A DNA stretch of 64,000 bases from positions 1,142,519-1,206,518 of the forward strand of contig VXAU01003702.1 in the NCBI GenBank assembly GCA_013399695.1, in the 5' to 3' direction. The notes beneath the pieces are model-generated. The model searched no databases and was not told where the DNA came from. It saw nothing but the letters and a program-made list of their open reading frames with translations. Source of the stretch: Formicarius rufipectus. Taxonomy: Eukaryota > Chordata > Aves > Passeriformes > Formicariidae. Position 1 is the first letter of the stretch. Each line of letters begins with the position of its first letter. The translations under genes and the position numbers were made by a program. Shown here piece after piece: positions 51,926 through 64,000 of this stretch.

Positions 51926-52488
51926 CAAGTTAAGCTATTTACATGCTAGTTTGACATGTGGAATTCAAAGTATAAAGCACTGAGACATGCAGATCTTTAG
52001 CATACCTGCTGAAAGGATGAACTGTTTCCCCTCACATCCCAAACCAGAGATAACAGTTACCTCTGTTGCTGGGTGTGAAGGCAGAGAGAGGTTAGTAAGA
52101 AGAGGGGTGAACACGAGGGAGAAGTGGGGCTGCAATGAGTCTGAGGCTGGTTTGGGTCATCGTGACAACTTGCATTTCCTATCTTATTCCACTAGATCTA
52201 CTTGACAACCTTTAGGCTGGTATTGTTCTCATCAGCTTGAGGCAGCCTGGTTCCAGGAGCCATGTCTTAAATGATGTTAGTGCTGAAGTAAGCCAAGCCA
52301 TTCCCATGACTATATCCTGCCAAGTCACAGGCCACTTCTGTGCATGGAAGGGTTATTGTGAGAAGACACTGGAGAAACACAATCACATCTTAGAGACTGA
52401 ATCCTCATGTCAAAGGAGGCAGGTTGCCAAATACAGTACGAATCATGCCCAGGCTTCATTTTACATGTAATTAACTAGTTCTGGTTTG

Positions 52489-52610
52489 GAATATATACAT
52501 ACACACATTATATATTAATATTTTTCTATATAATATTATATATATATTACATGATTGTGATGTATATATTCATATATCCATCTGTGTGTATATATAAATA
52601 GTGTATGTAT
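52489..52610. repeat. AT-rich microsatellite, imperfect (TA)n
   Basis: It is built of interrupted TATATA, ATTATATA and TGTATATATA units with several small palindromes. It is a likely length-variable site. Confidence 0.75.
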
Positions 52611-53439
52611 AACAGTGGGACCCTTGCTATGGAGAACACCAGAGCAAGAACCTCCAGTAGCTGGACAGTGAAGACAAGTCCAGCAAAAGACCACAAATAG
52701 GTAAGAAAGAGAAGTACGAAAGATGGGGGGGGAAGCAAAAAAAGGAGTAAGGGAGAAAGGGAGACACTGGTTATGTGTCAGACAACCTGTGAAAGGACAG
52801 GGCAAATATGTAAAGGGAAAGGCTTTGGAAAAGGGCTTTTTGCTGTAGCAGAATATGAGGAAAGAGAGGCAAAAGGAAAGTACAGAAGGAGCCAAACATA
52901 AAGAAATGCCAGATAAGTAAAACAACTAACATTCCAAGGAAATTCACTGATTAAAAGATAGGAAGGGAAGAGGACATCTTTCCCTCCCTGCTCACTGGCT
53001 GTACTTCTCCATTATGTCTCATGTCTTTTATTCTCTCTCACACTTTCTTCTATTCTTACCAGTCCCTTATAGATGTTTCTCTTTAGAAGCATTATTCTGC
53101 ACAGAATCCCTCACTGTGCCCCTGCCCCTCTGCTTCCCTCCCACCCCTGCACACAAGCATGATAAGAGAAAAGATCTCTCACCTCTGCTTCTCCCCAGTG
53201 AGAGTTTGTCTGCTTATGAACCACTGCCAGGTACACGACACAAAGACAAAACAATTTACCATCAAACACAAAGCCTCGTTCTGGCACACCCAAAGTTTGT
53301 TTCCACCAGATGATGTTCCCCAGGGGATGGAATTTTACAAATCATCTGCAGTGTAATATTAATTTTTGTGTGTTACTTTAAGCTGACGTGCTGTCGGTTA
53401 AATGACTTTTTTTGTCGCTAACAGGCCTATTCCACTGAG

Positions 53440-53745
53440 AAGAAAATTAACTGCTAATAAGCATTTTTCCTACACTCTTAGATTCCTGTTCTTCCTCTTC
53501 TTCAGCTTCCCTCATGTACTCTTCTATCTGCCTTCCTCATCCTTTGCACAGATCTATCTCACTTCCATCTATCTTAGTCCTACCTTTTTTCTTTGCTATT
53601 TTTTTCCTTTTTCTCTTCTGTCTCTTTTTGCAGATTTCCCCATACTATACTTTCCTTCTTTTACTTTTTCCTTATTTTCCTATTTTTGCTTGCTACCTAT
53701 CCTGTCCCATTCCCCACAACCAGCACCCAGAGAAGTGCATGAGAA
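53440..53745. repeat. Pyrimidine-rich tract (plus strand)
   Basis: A 300-base stretch rich in TTCC, CTTT and TTTT words on the plus strand. It includes a 'ctctttttgcag' that resembles a plus-strand splice acceptor, but no supported exon follows. The 126-codon open frame across it is compositional. Confidence 0.55.
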
Positions 53746-54744
53746 CAACATTTGGGGCAGTTCTGTAGCCACAGAGCCATAAGAAGAGTCAGCCAACCTA
53801 TTCAGAAACCCAGCCAGCCAGTCCTATAGAGCCTCCAGGAAGGCTCTTCTGCAGGCTGGTTATTTCAGCCCCCACAGCCTTAAGGGAACTGGAATGAAAA
53901 CCAACACCCTCTGGAAACAGGTGGTCAGCATCTTTGGGGACCTAATGAAAGAATCTGGCTGGGGCTACACAGTGCCACAGGCTTTGAAACAGATGTGCAA
54001 AGAAGAGATGGGGGAGGATGCATAGCCCTTAACTTCACTAGGTATCTTGTCTAACCCTGCTGTATGTTTGTGCTACAGTCAATGAGAAAAGAGGAGGGGC
54101 ACTTTCAAAGAATGAATTATTCCCTAATAAATAGTTGTCTCAGGGTGGTTATCAAGATAACCTTAAAATCATCTTAAATTAATAGCATAACTTTCAGACA
54201 GTAAAAGCTATATAACATGAAACATTCAAGACAGGGGAGAAAACAGAAAGGGAAGTCTGAATTAGGGCAGAAAAGCAGTGTAAAACAGAGGACAGTCAAG
54301 AAGGACGGGAAAGCTACCTTGTTTAATAACGGACAGACCAAAAGAAAAGTCCTTGCTAAATCATCAGTACGTTGAGGGCCAGAGTTGCAGACGAGCTGAA
54401 GTCCCACAGCCCCCATAGATTTCTGTCACGTTTTAACTTTTCAGCATTTCTAGAAGCCAAAACTCTAACACTTTTCCTGAGCTGGGAACTAATCTAAGAG
54501 ACTTGCCTTTCACGGCTAATGCTCTGGACATGCCACCCCCCAAATGCTGACTTCATTACATTTTGCACCTAACTGCTGCTGAGGGAAACAGTGGAGTGAA
54601 AGAACAGAGAATTAACACCAACGTGTCTCGCAGCAAACCGGTCAATAACGGCGAGATCTGTCTCAAGCTATTTCCCTCACAGCATTTTCCAGAAGTATCG
54701 TTTAATCTCCTGACAGCACGGACTGTCAGCTCCAGGAAGGGAGT

Positions 54745-54764
54745 GCATGTGTGCACACACATGC
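54745..54764. repeat. TG/CA inverted repeat (GCATGTGTG-CA-CACACATGC)
   Basis: A 9-base stem with a 2-base centre made of alternating purine/pyrimidine steps. This composition can adopt left-handed DNA. No function is evident. Confidence 0.55.
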
Positions 54765-56498
54765 TTTGTGTGTCTGGCTGCTGAGGCATCGGCGCTTTAG
54801 CTCTGCAGAGACGGACACAGCAAACTGCCTTTTGCCAAAATTGGGAAGCACATTGTCCTTTTTTGGGGGGGAGGTGGAAGGAGGGAGGGAATCAGTGCCG
54901 CCTTCTGCAGCTGGTGGGAATTGGCCATGTCATGTGTTTATCCACTGTGTATGAAGACATGGGATTTAAATTCTCACACGTGGAGTGAAGCTGAGTGCAG
55001 TTCTGCTTTGCCAGTGGTACCGTCTGCTGAGACTCCTATTTGAAGCTTCTCTACCAGGCAGGGTGCATGAGAAGCATGTAAGAGACAGGGTGGCAGGTAG
55101 GAGATGAAAATTTCAATGAAATTAAGAAAGAAGGAGGCAAACATTAACCTACAGCACAGGCTACTAACAGTTCTGTGAATAATCAAGGGTTTCTATGTGC
55201 AGCACACCCCAAACCATGGCAAAATTGTTGGGGTTTATAAATGGCTTAGTCTAAAACCGGTGCATAGGATTTTCACTTTCATGTTGGAAGTAAGGGACCA
55301 AAGGCAGTAAAAGTAATGTGGTATTAAAAATGTTGACTCTGACTCAGAAGCAGCATGTCTACATGCTGACTCTATCAAACCTTTTGGATACGCAAAAAAT
55401 GTTTGCAACCTACAGCCTAAACCCCCCAGATCCTGGCTTGAGGATTGCTGGGAGGAGAGCTCAGTGGAGAAAACTCTTTCAGTTATCCTGGTCTACAGAG
55501 TATTTACTGCACTGTACCTGGGGAGTTAAGAATCAAATCTCTTGTGAAGTACAAAATATATCTACAGAAAGAAAAGCAAGCCATTTTCAGAATGTTTTCA
55601 TGAAGAAAAGGGAACATAAAATGCAAAATGGAATCAGTATAGTGTGGGTTTTTTACTTTTCTGGGGTTTTTTGTTGGTCTGTTGTTTGTGGGTTTATTTT
55701 ACTTCACTTCTGTAAAGGAACTTCAAAACTGCCTGTGGGATAATAAATCAATAGAGCCCTTTCCTTTGCCCAAGAGCACTTTTGGTTTGGTTCCCATGCC
55801 CAGTCTCTAAGCTGTGCTGCCTTTTTACTGGTCTCTGACAAGTGGGAGCATCAGGACTTTTGAGCTTAGTTCTTTAAGACGGCCCAACATCAGACTCTTA
55901 ATCCTGAGTTCATCTTCTTCTTTGGCCCTGCCCAATCTGAATTTGAAGGGTGTCATTTACATGTCTTATTAGGAATTCTGGAAATCTGATTTTACCCTAA
56001 TGAGAAGGTTGTTACCATTTTCTAACAAAATTTACTGCATATAACTGTGTGCTATTCCTACCATAGCCTTACTGATCAAAAGTATGTGGCTTTTCTCTAA
56101 TTGTTTTTCAATCCCATCTTGTGACTCTATTATCTTCTCATGATTTTTCCGCCTTAAAATAATTTGCATTGGAGGTACTTTAGAGGAAAAAAACCAATTA
56201 CACTATTTGAGAGTCATGGGTGTCTCGTCTCTATGGTCATATACAATCTATTAAGTTAACATGCCAACTTACATGTCCCTATTAACATTTGGAACATTAA
56301 TATGACATTTCTTTATTTGAACAAAGTCTTAATAAGTTTATATAGGAAATGTTAGTATCAGTTAAGAAGTAGGGTTTGAAGGAAATTCAGTGTCTGGAAA
56401 ATGCCCCAAAGGAAGGAACAAGGATGGGACAGCAAAAATTTGCCTCACAAACAGCAGGTATGCACAGGATAACACACAGGCACAAATCAAGAGATACA

Positions 56499-56760
56499 CA
56501 GAATCACATCATTGTTTAAATTGGAAAGATTATCAAGTCCAACCATTAACCCAGCATTGACAAGTACACCTCTAAACCATTTCCCCAAGTGCCACATCTA
56601 CACAGCTTTTAAATACCTCCAGGGATGGTGACTCACCACTTCCCTGGGCAGCCTGTTCCAATGCTTGCCAACCCTTTCAGGGAAGAAATTTTTCCTAATA
56701 TCCAATCCCCCTTCCACCCCCCTGGTGCAACCCATTTGGCTCTACTTCCTGCTGTGCCTT
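56499..56760 (-). mobile_element. CR1 LINE 3' UTR fragment
   Basis: 'cagaatcacatcattg' and 'ggaaagattatcaagtccaaccattaacccagcattg' begin a reverse-complement CR1 3' UTR, followed by 'cctccagggatggtgactc' and 'ttcctaatatccaatc'. It is minus orientation and strongly 5'-truncated. It pairs in inverted orientation with the CR1 fragment at 57221-57470. Confidence 0.9.
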
Positions 56761-57220
56761 CCCTTCCAATAAAAATCATTGGTTCTGGGCCAAGCTCTCA
56801 AGTCTCTTGTGACAGATGTAACAGGCATGGCTGAACAAGACCTCTCACCCAGCTCTCTTTCACATCAGGGGAAGGAATATGAGGAGAGAGAAAGGGAAGA
56901 GGTGACACAGAAAATGAAGCAGAAATGGGAAAATGGCAAAGAAAGAAAACAGGATAATAGAGCGACAAAGCTACTATACTCAGATACAAAGCATCTCACC
57001 ATTAGGACAGTAGGTAATTTGGGGCTTTTCAATATAATGATTAAGGAAAGATAAGAACTCTTACCTAATCTAATTTAATAGGGAAAATGAAAAAGCTAAA
57101 TAGGATGGCTAAATAAGGAAAATCAAAAAGATATGTGCATAAGGCATCCTTTGTACAGCCGGATCACAGAGGACACTAGTCAGATACCTGGAGCCCACTG
57201 TACAACATTGTTAAAATGGT
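56761..57220. other. Spacer between two inverted CR1 fragments
   Basis: It is A/G-rich on the plus strand. A 91-codon open frame (56779-57054) is glutamate/lysine-rich because of this composition and has no recognisable domain. Confidence 0.55.
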
Positions 57221-57470
57221 TAAACTAAAAGAGGAAAGATTTAGGTTAGATATTAGGAAGAAATTCTTTACTGTGAGGGTCATGAGGTGCTGGAATGGGT
57301 TGTCCAGAGAAGTTATGGATGTCTCATCTCTGGAAGTGCTCAGAGGAAGGTTGCATGAGGCTTTAAGCAATCTGGTCTAGAGAAAGGTGTCCCTACCCAT
57401 GGCAGAGGTGTTGGAACTAGCTGATTTTCAAAGTCCTTTCTAGCCCAAACCCTTCTGTGACCATGACTGT
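57221..57470 (+). mobile_element. CR1 LINE 3' fragment, opposite orientation
   Basis: Read on the plus strand it gives the CR1 3' sequence in order: 'aaaagaggaaagatttaggttagatattaggaagaaattcttt', then 'ggtgctggaatgggttgtccagagaagtt', 'ctggtctagagaaaggtgtcc' and 'ccatggcagaggtgttggaactag'. It ends near 'cccaaacccttctgtgacc', close to the usual 3' terminus. Its 5' end is truncated. The minus-strand open frame at 57176-57370 is its antisense shadow. Confidence 0.9.
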
Positions 57471-60400
57471 GAGACACAGTACTCAAAATGCTCTACATAT
57501 GAGGAGACCACCTAAAAAGCACATAGGGAGCGCAAGGGGCAAGCAATGGGTGTTGGTGAATAAGAGAAATTTCACAGATGGACGCAAGTGGGTGGACATC
57601 TATCTGCATGACTTTTTTTTCTACCCTGTATACTTCAGCAAATACTTAGGAACAATGGGATGAAAACTACCATGGTAAATAACAGAGTTATTTCCATGGA
57701 AGCTGTTTTGATTCTGAAGTCCTACTCTGACCCAAGGAAAAGCTCCCTTGCTTCCACCATGTGGACATTTAAACTAGATTGGAGACTGTAACTGAGGAAA
57801 CAGTGGTGAAACATATATTACCTAGGTAAGAGACACGTGGTGATCACTGGCTATTACAGAGGAGTATCCGAGATCTTCCTAGTTCAGCTCTGATTGGCAC
57901 CATCTCCCTCTCCTCCTCCTTTCATACACAGGCTCATGAATGATGTTAAGGTTATTAATCAGTATCAAGTCCCCAGAGCTACTCCTGCTCTGGAATGCCT
58001 CTGATGAGCAGATGGGATTTTTGGCAAGAAGTGACCTGGCACGAAAATGAACAGAGGAGGAGAGTACTAGAGGGGAGGGGGGAACTGCCTGAAGCTTCTC
58101 ATTTAAAATAATGAAGGAAAAGAGATTTCTCTTCTCTGCCGATACCACATTCCAATCTACAGTCGCATAAGGAATTATCAGAAGCCACCTGTGCATATCA
58201 ACATGAGCCAATTTCCTTCCTTAAGGGCCTGGTATGTCCATATTTGGGTAGACAAACCTAATTTAACTTGGGTAACGGTAGCACCTACCTACAGTAGTTC
58301 AATACAGGTGCACTGAAACATGTTGACTCAGGCTCTTGGCTAGGCTTTGCAGCTCACACTGACAGCCAGGCAGACACCATCCTAAAAAGAACATATCTGG
58401 CTGTTTCAAATCAGCATGGCCACATCTGTCTGAACTGCAGCAGTGTCAGCCTAGGAGAAATGCCTGACCCAAAGTCTTTTGAAGCCTCTTGCTCATTGCC
58501 TTCCACATATCCTTTCGCTCAGCAGATAACAGACAGGCTTCCCTCTGACACTCACAAAATTCACATATAGGAGGTGCAGGCTCACAAATTTTTCAGCCAT
58601 GAAATGGGCAAAAGAAGTTTTTCCACATTAGGAATTACAGGAGTTAGTGTTACTGGGAGTGGAAAAAAGATTCAGTTCCTACAGTTCAATGAACACTCAG
58701 TTTTGAGTCCGTAAATATCACTGGTGGTAGTGGAAGCTGAGGAGACACATCCCAGGTTACAATCTGCACCTTTAGAGTGCTACAACGCTGAAAATCACTG
58801 ATACACATCTTGGGTTGAAATGCAAATATAATACTTGAAAGAGTAGCAAAGACTATTTATCTCTGTCATATTTCTTCTCTTTTAGGTAATCTTAATCTTG
58901 TTGCATTTACTAAATTAAAAACACACAGCAGAACATGGTGTCATTCTGTCAACAAAGCAGTGTGTGTGCAGCCTTGGATATGAGCACCTGCTCAGGGGTC
59001 ATTAGTGAATGGAGATGGAAACACTTCCCTGTCCCATGCTCTCATTTCACATGCATTTTAAAGAGGCATGTGGTGCATCGTTTGGTGATGCTTCTCTCTG
59101 TAGCTCATGCCATACAAGGATGGCAAAACAGTTTACAAATACTAACAAATTAAGTCCTGTCTCTACAATATCAGGGTTATCTTTCTCTTGATTTTTATCA
59201 TAAGTCTCACAACTTAACTCTACTTTATGTGAAGCCCTAATTCTCAGAAGTCAACTGAAATACAAGAACTACAGCTATGTAATTAGGCAGGAATTGGCAA
59301 AAATCAAGTCTCATGATTCAAAAATCTGAAGGTAATTGAAAAACAGTGTCTACTTAAAGAAAAAGGAAGTTTTGCTTCCTAAGTAAATTCTCTTTTTGCA
59401 TGAGTGGTTTCTGATTTCTAATTCTTGGGCTGGTAAATTGGAACATTTTTCCATTAATGGGCAAGTACTCTTATCCCTAGCTGGCAGATCAGAAAACTAC
59501 AAGGCAGCACTAAACCTGGCTACAGAATATGTGAGTATTCAATGCAGTTAAATTTCTGTTACATACTGCAGTGTTGAACTGTGCCTGTAAAAAGGGCAAA
59601 TGATGCATTTAAGAACAAAGCATGGGCAAAGTCTGAAGTAAAATCCAAGTCTCTTAGTCTGGTGCTTCAAAATACAAGCATGCTCTTGTTGAAACTAAGA
59701 ACTCAGAAAAAATTCTCCTGTTTTTAAATCAGAATCTGCAAGCCCCCCTGCAAAGATATTGGAGGAAAGAAAAATGTGGTAAAAACACTGGAGCCTCTCA
59801 TACCTTATTTGAGACCCAAAGAAGAAAAGGAGTACATTTTTAAAGGACTTTGAAGATCCTGACTCCTACTTAGAGTGCAACAAACTAGGAATGGTTTCCT
59901 AGCTCAAGCAGCCACACTTATAAGACCTACATGCTGCAAACCAGCTCAAAAGACAGTAGCAGACAACAACAGGATTAGGGAGCATCCCAAGAGCTAAAGA
60001 GATTTTATTCCCATTCATTACACATCCTTATGTATAGAAACATGCCTATCCTAGCTGGGACCCAGAGACCTCTTGTTTGCCTTGCCATGTTGGACAGGAG
60101 ATGGAGCCCACACGGTGTTGAGTGCCCACTGAACAGGATGGTGTGAGCTGTCTCATCAGTGAGGAGGTTGCACAACATTGCCAGTGAGTAGATGACTAGT
60201 GACTTTTCATGGACAATAGCTTGCTGTACAAACAAAACCAGAGTCATGTGCTGCCCCCTGACTTATCCTGCTGCCTAACACTGTCCCACTCCCCCCTTCA
60301 TGCAACTGAAAGCTGGGAATTGGAAGTAGAGCAATTGGTTTACATCACCTGAATGTGAAAGAAAAGAAACAGCAAAACAAATGCAAAAAAGAATTAAGCT

Positions 60401-63400
60401 CTCCCTAAAAAGCTTAAAAAATAAAGAAGCCTTTACAGGCACTTTAATTTCAACACGTGACTCATGATCCAAGGACTGGATGGTGTTAAGGTCCATAAAG
60501 TAGATTAGAAACAGTTGCACAAGAGCAACACCATATATTGCAACACAATTTTATAGAGGCCTTCAAATGAAAATAGAAACACTTGGTAGTTGGGGCTCTC
60601 TTTCATGACTGCAAAAAGTCAGGAAAGATCATACCAAGAAATGATAAACTGCAGAAGAGAAAGAAGGCACTAGAGAAAAAGAGCTAGTAAACATTTTATT
60701 TTAAAATATTTTATTTGTTTCAAAAATAATTTTGTGGGTTGCTCCAATTTATTTCCTGATTAAACAAATGAGTAAGGCTTCTGTGAGCTCTCTTTAAGTA
60801 TTTTAAATAACAAAAAATACCCCTTGAGTAATTAGAAATCAAAGCAGGAAATAGGGATTGATTTAAGGAATAAAATACCTTACACAAATCATTTACTAGC
60901 TATCTCTTAGATGTCCTCTGTTCTCTTTTTAACCCTGGGGAAGAGAAGGGGTGAAAGGGATAAAGAAAATAGAAATAAAATTAGAATAATGCTTTGCCCT
61001 TTCTTTCATCTATCAGGAGGGTAGTGAGAGTTTTTCTTGGAAGGTGAAGGTCAGGGGAGACAGCTATGACATATGGGTGTGTGAAACCAGGGTGCTTCAG
61101 ACTTCCCATGATGGAGAACCTTGACCTCATATACCCTGCATTGATCCACTGGCTTTTCCACATGTAAAAATTGATCAGACTGAAACTGTGCAAGCTTACC
61201 CAGGGAATTCTGTCTCTAAGCCACTTCTCTTTGCTCCCAGGTCAACAGACAACACGAGCAAGCTTGTCAGAGCAACAGCACAAACACTATGGCAGAGCTC
61301 ATTGCACAGGATTCTCGTGCTCGCTGCTGAAGTGACTTTTTAACTGGATGTTCAGAGATCCTCCTCCTCACAAACCACAGCTCAACCCACGAGAACAAGC
61401 ACTGAGTCTACACCAGGTAAGCAGGACCTTCGTGGTCTGTAAAACACTTCAGGTGTGAGCGCAGAGTACCCCTTCCCAACAACCTACATCTTCCTGGGAT
61501 GTCACCATTATCACCGTGTACACATAAACACACAAAGTCCCTGAGGACAGAGCCCGAGCCTGCCTGATCCCAGAAGCACAGCCCCTTGCAAACTGAGCCA
61601 AAGTAGCTTTCCCCAGTGAGACCTACAAACCCACAGCAAAGCCTCTCTGCAGTAGGTAGTGGCTCCTTCTGGCACTTCATTACAAATGCATTAGTGGCTG
61701 TAAAAGGCGAGAGGCAGAGCCAAGCACAAGGCTTTATCACCCTCCCGGACCTCCCCATCACCAGAAACATCGAGGGAATTGCAATGAGAGAGCCGAAGGC
61801 TGCTGAGGACACAGTAGGATGGAGAGGCAAACAGCACTATCCCTCATTCCCTCCTGTACCCTGACTGCTCCCCCAGTTAGATGAGCCACGCTCACTGTGA
61901 TGTGACACCAGGAGGGGCCTCACCCACTCAGCACTCTGGGACATGCACTGTTTCATGGGTGGCTTTGTCTCCTCGGTGAAATCCCCAATGGAGCCACTGC
62001 CGTGTGCACACCCCTCAGAGTGGGGGCCTTTTCTGGTAACTCTGTGAGGACCTTTTCTGGTAACTCTGTGAAGTGCCACACATGGCTACAGTACAGCACT
62101 GGCAATGCAGTGGCACTGACTGGATGGCTGAGAAAAGACCAGAGCCATCAAGTACTTTAGCCAGTCTCCTGTTTGCCATGGTGCTTTCTCTCTGATGCAG
62201 TTTGATTACCTGCAGATCTTGGGACTGCTGAGCTCTCTGCTGGCACAGGAACACTCCGCAAAACTTGTCTTGCAGAACAGGAGATATAGGAAAAGGGCAT
62301 TATTTTCTGGAGGAAATGTTAACCCTCGGCCACCTCTAAATGTATTGAGGGAACCAAAGTACAGAGCGCTGAACTGGAACATGCAGATTGGGTTAATGAG
62401 GGGGCAGAAATCATCCATGCATACAAGGAATAAAATCTGCCCAACAACTGAAAAATTTCACTGACTGAATTCCTTTTTAAGAAAGCTTGTTATTCTCCCT
62501 TTCCATAATGGCAAACAAGTTGTTTTTTTTTCTTTTCTCTCTTCCTTTCAACTTCTCTTTTTCTCCCCATCAGTGGCTATTGTGTGTCTATGTGGACCAC
62601 ATTCCCATCTACAGTAAAATCTGACCACAAAACAGAAGGTTGCAGCAGAAACACAAGCGGCACTGAGTGCCAATTCCCTCATTTCCTCCTGTTTCTTTCC
62701 CCTCCATGAGTCAAGCTCTTGCTCTCTGCTTCCACACATGCAGGCAGCACAGCACCCTTTTGTATGAAAGGAACATTTTGTTAAAGCAGCCTGAATTCTA
62801 AGTGAATCCCTACTCCAGCTTTTATCCTGACACCTCTCTCTTGTCCTAAATCGTGTAGCTTTCATGTAGCTTTTCTCTAGGTAGTTCCAAAACAACAACA
62901 CTTCCTAACTGTACCATATGGCTAACAAGGGACAGGCATCCATAGGTCACACTCAGACACATTTCAGCAAAGGATTAGTGTCTGCAAAGAAACATTAGAG
63001 CACCTTTTATTAACACTGCTGTTTACATTAAGCTATATGGTCACAACCTCAAATAACAGGAAACATTTGACAAGAAAGCAAAAGACAGGACCAGCAGCCT
63101 AGGTGAGGTCTAAATCTCCACTGTTTTACTCTGGGTTCTGATTTTGAAGCCTTCATTCTCCTTTTTTAACTAACTAATTTTATACACCTAATAGCCCTAC
63201 AACTAAGACTTCCTTGCTTTAATTCTAACCACCCAGCTCGGTATTCCCAAATGCACTTGCACAGGAAGAAGCAACTATGCAATGACAAATTTGACCTTTT
63301 GTTGTTCGTGTCATTCCATCTTTCACAAATCCCAGTCCTCAATATCATATGAAAGATAAATCATCATCTCCTAGGAGTCCATATGAACACAGCCAAGAAG

Positions 63401-64000
63401 CTTATTCACTTGAGACCTTGTTTATCTCCAGTTCTGATGATTAACATGGTGAACAATGCATAACAAGGAGGGACTGATGCAATCTGGGATAAAACCAATA
63501 TTCATTAGGTGACAATAATGACCCTCACTCCTTCAAAGCAAGCGGACAGATGCTGTGGGTCAGGCTGTTGTTTTCCTCAGGTCTTTTATTTCAAATGAGA
63601 TAATGCTGGTGAAAAGGCTATGCTGACAGCCTTAGAGATAGAAGCCCACCATCTGCATATCACAGGTAACACAGAAAAGCAAGAGCAAAGCATGACCAAG
63701 GCAGTCAGAGTTTTAGGGGAATTCAGGACAGTTAGTCTCCAGGAAATTGAAAGGAGATACAGCAGTTTTCAGCCATGTGAAAGGCAACTGCAAGAAGACC
63801 AGCAATAAGCATTCTCCTTGTTCACAGGAAACAGGTCAAGAAACAAGTTTGAATAGATTGTGGTGAGCAAGATGAAGGTTAGACCTCAGGAAACTGTCTC
63901 CAGTGGGAGCTCATTATCAGAACAGTCTAAACTGACTGTAGAGCTTCCAAGGCAGAACAAGGCATGCAAACATGAGTAGGGCTGGTTTTGCCTCCATGCC
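57471..64000. other. Intronic DNA, no gene recognised
   Basis: It is unclassified sequence with one short tandem duplication (62027-62074) and T runs near 57615 and 62522. The longest open frame (61408-61830, minus, 140 codons) shows no domain and no splice support. Confidence 0.6.
62027..62074. repeat. 24-bp tandem duplication
   Basis: Two adjacent 24-base copies begin CCTTTTCTGGTAACTCTGTG. The first 21 bases are identical and the last three differ. It is likely a recent replication-slippage duplication. Confidence 0.8.

Larger units (their letters stand above)
49746..56498. other. Intronic DNA with simple repeats, no gene recognised
   Basis: It holds the LTR-like candidate at 51638-51925, the AT microsatellite at 52489-52610 and the pyrimidine-rich tract at 53440-53745. 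A 141-codon plus-strand open frame at 55318-55743 has no recognisable domain and is treated as chance. Confidence 0.6.

Noticed and set aside
53440..53782. 126-codon plus-strand open frame and an acceptor-like 'ctctttttgcag'
   Set aside because: Both follow from the pyrimidine-rich composition; no downstream exon with a donor was found.
55318..55743. 141-codon plus-strand open frame
   Set aside because: No recognisable domain; ends in T-rich low-complexity sequence; length is within chance expectation.
61408..61830. 140-codon minus-strand open frame
   Set aside because: No family resemblance, no splice-site support, length within chance expectation.
1..64000. CRISPR arrays, operons, tRNA or rRNA genes
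   Set aside because: No regularly spaced repeats, no ribosome-binding-site-led gene clusters and no recognisable tRNA or rRNA sequence; the window is vertebrate intron.

Overview
The window looks like bird genomic DNA lying almost entirely inside the introns of one large gene. The evidence is vertebrate-style: very low coding density, one exon with consensus splice sites, several copies of the CR1 LINE that dominates bird genomes, LTR-like fragments, and no bacterial-type gene packing. I cannot name the species. A non-avian reptile is less likely, because most of the CR1 copies match the bird-typical 3' end.

The only coding exon I can support is at 17141-17278 on the minus strand. Its translation and splice frame fit the third exon of TMEM178B, a four-pass membrane protein of the claudin-like/PMP22-like superfamily. 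On this reading, 17279-64000 is upstream intron and 1-17140 is downstream intron. I found neither the preceding nor the terminal exon in the window.

The rest is transposon-derived or unclassified intron. There are three minus-strand CR1 copies at 8653-8998, 45161-45925 and 48912-49745, and a divergent inverted pair at 56499-56760 (minus) and 57221-57470 (plus). A much older plus-strand CR1 relic lies at 16205-16955. A decayed Ty3/gypsy-like integrase core lies at 13507-13895. Two adjacent LTR-like segments lie at 17541-18567, just upstream of the exon, and weaker LTR-like candidates lie at 5630-6330 and 51638-51925. Simple repeats include long T runs, an A-rich CAAA tract, an AT microsatellite, pyrimidine-rich tracts and a G-quadruplex-type motif.

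No new gene system is evident. The items most worth checking are the gypsy integrase relic (gypsy-type elements are rare in birds), the inverted CR1 pair inside the TMEM178B transcript, the LTR-like pair close to the exon, and the frame-preserving TMEM178B exon. Transposon boundaries were judged by eye and may be off by tens of bases.
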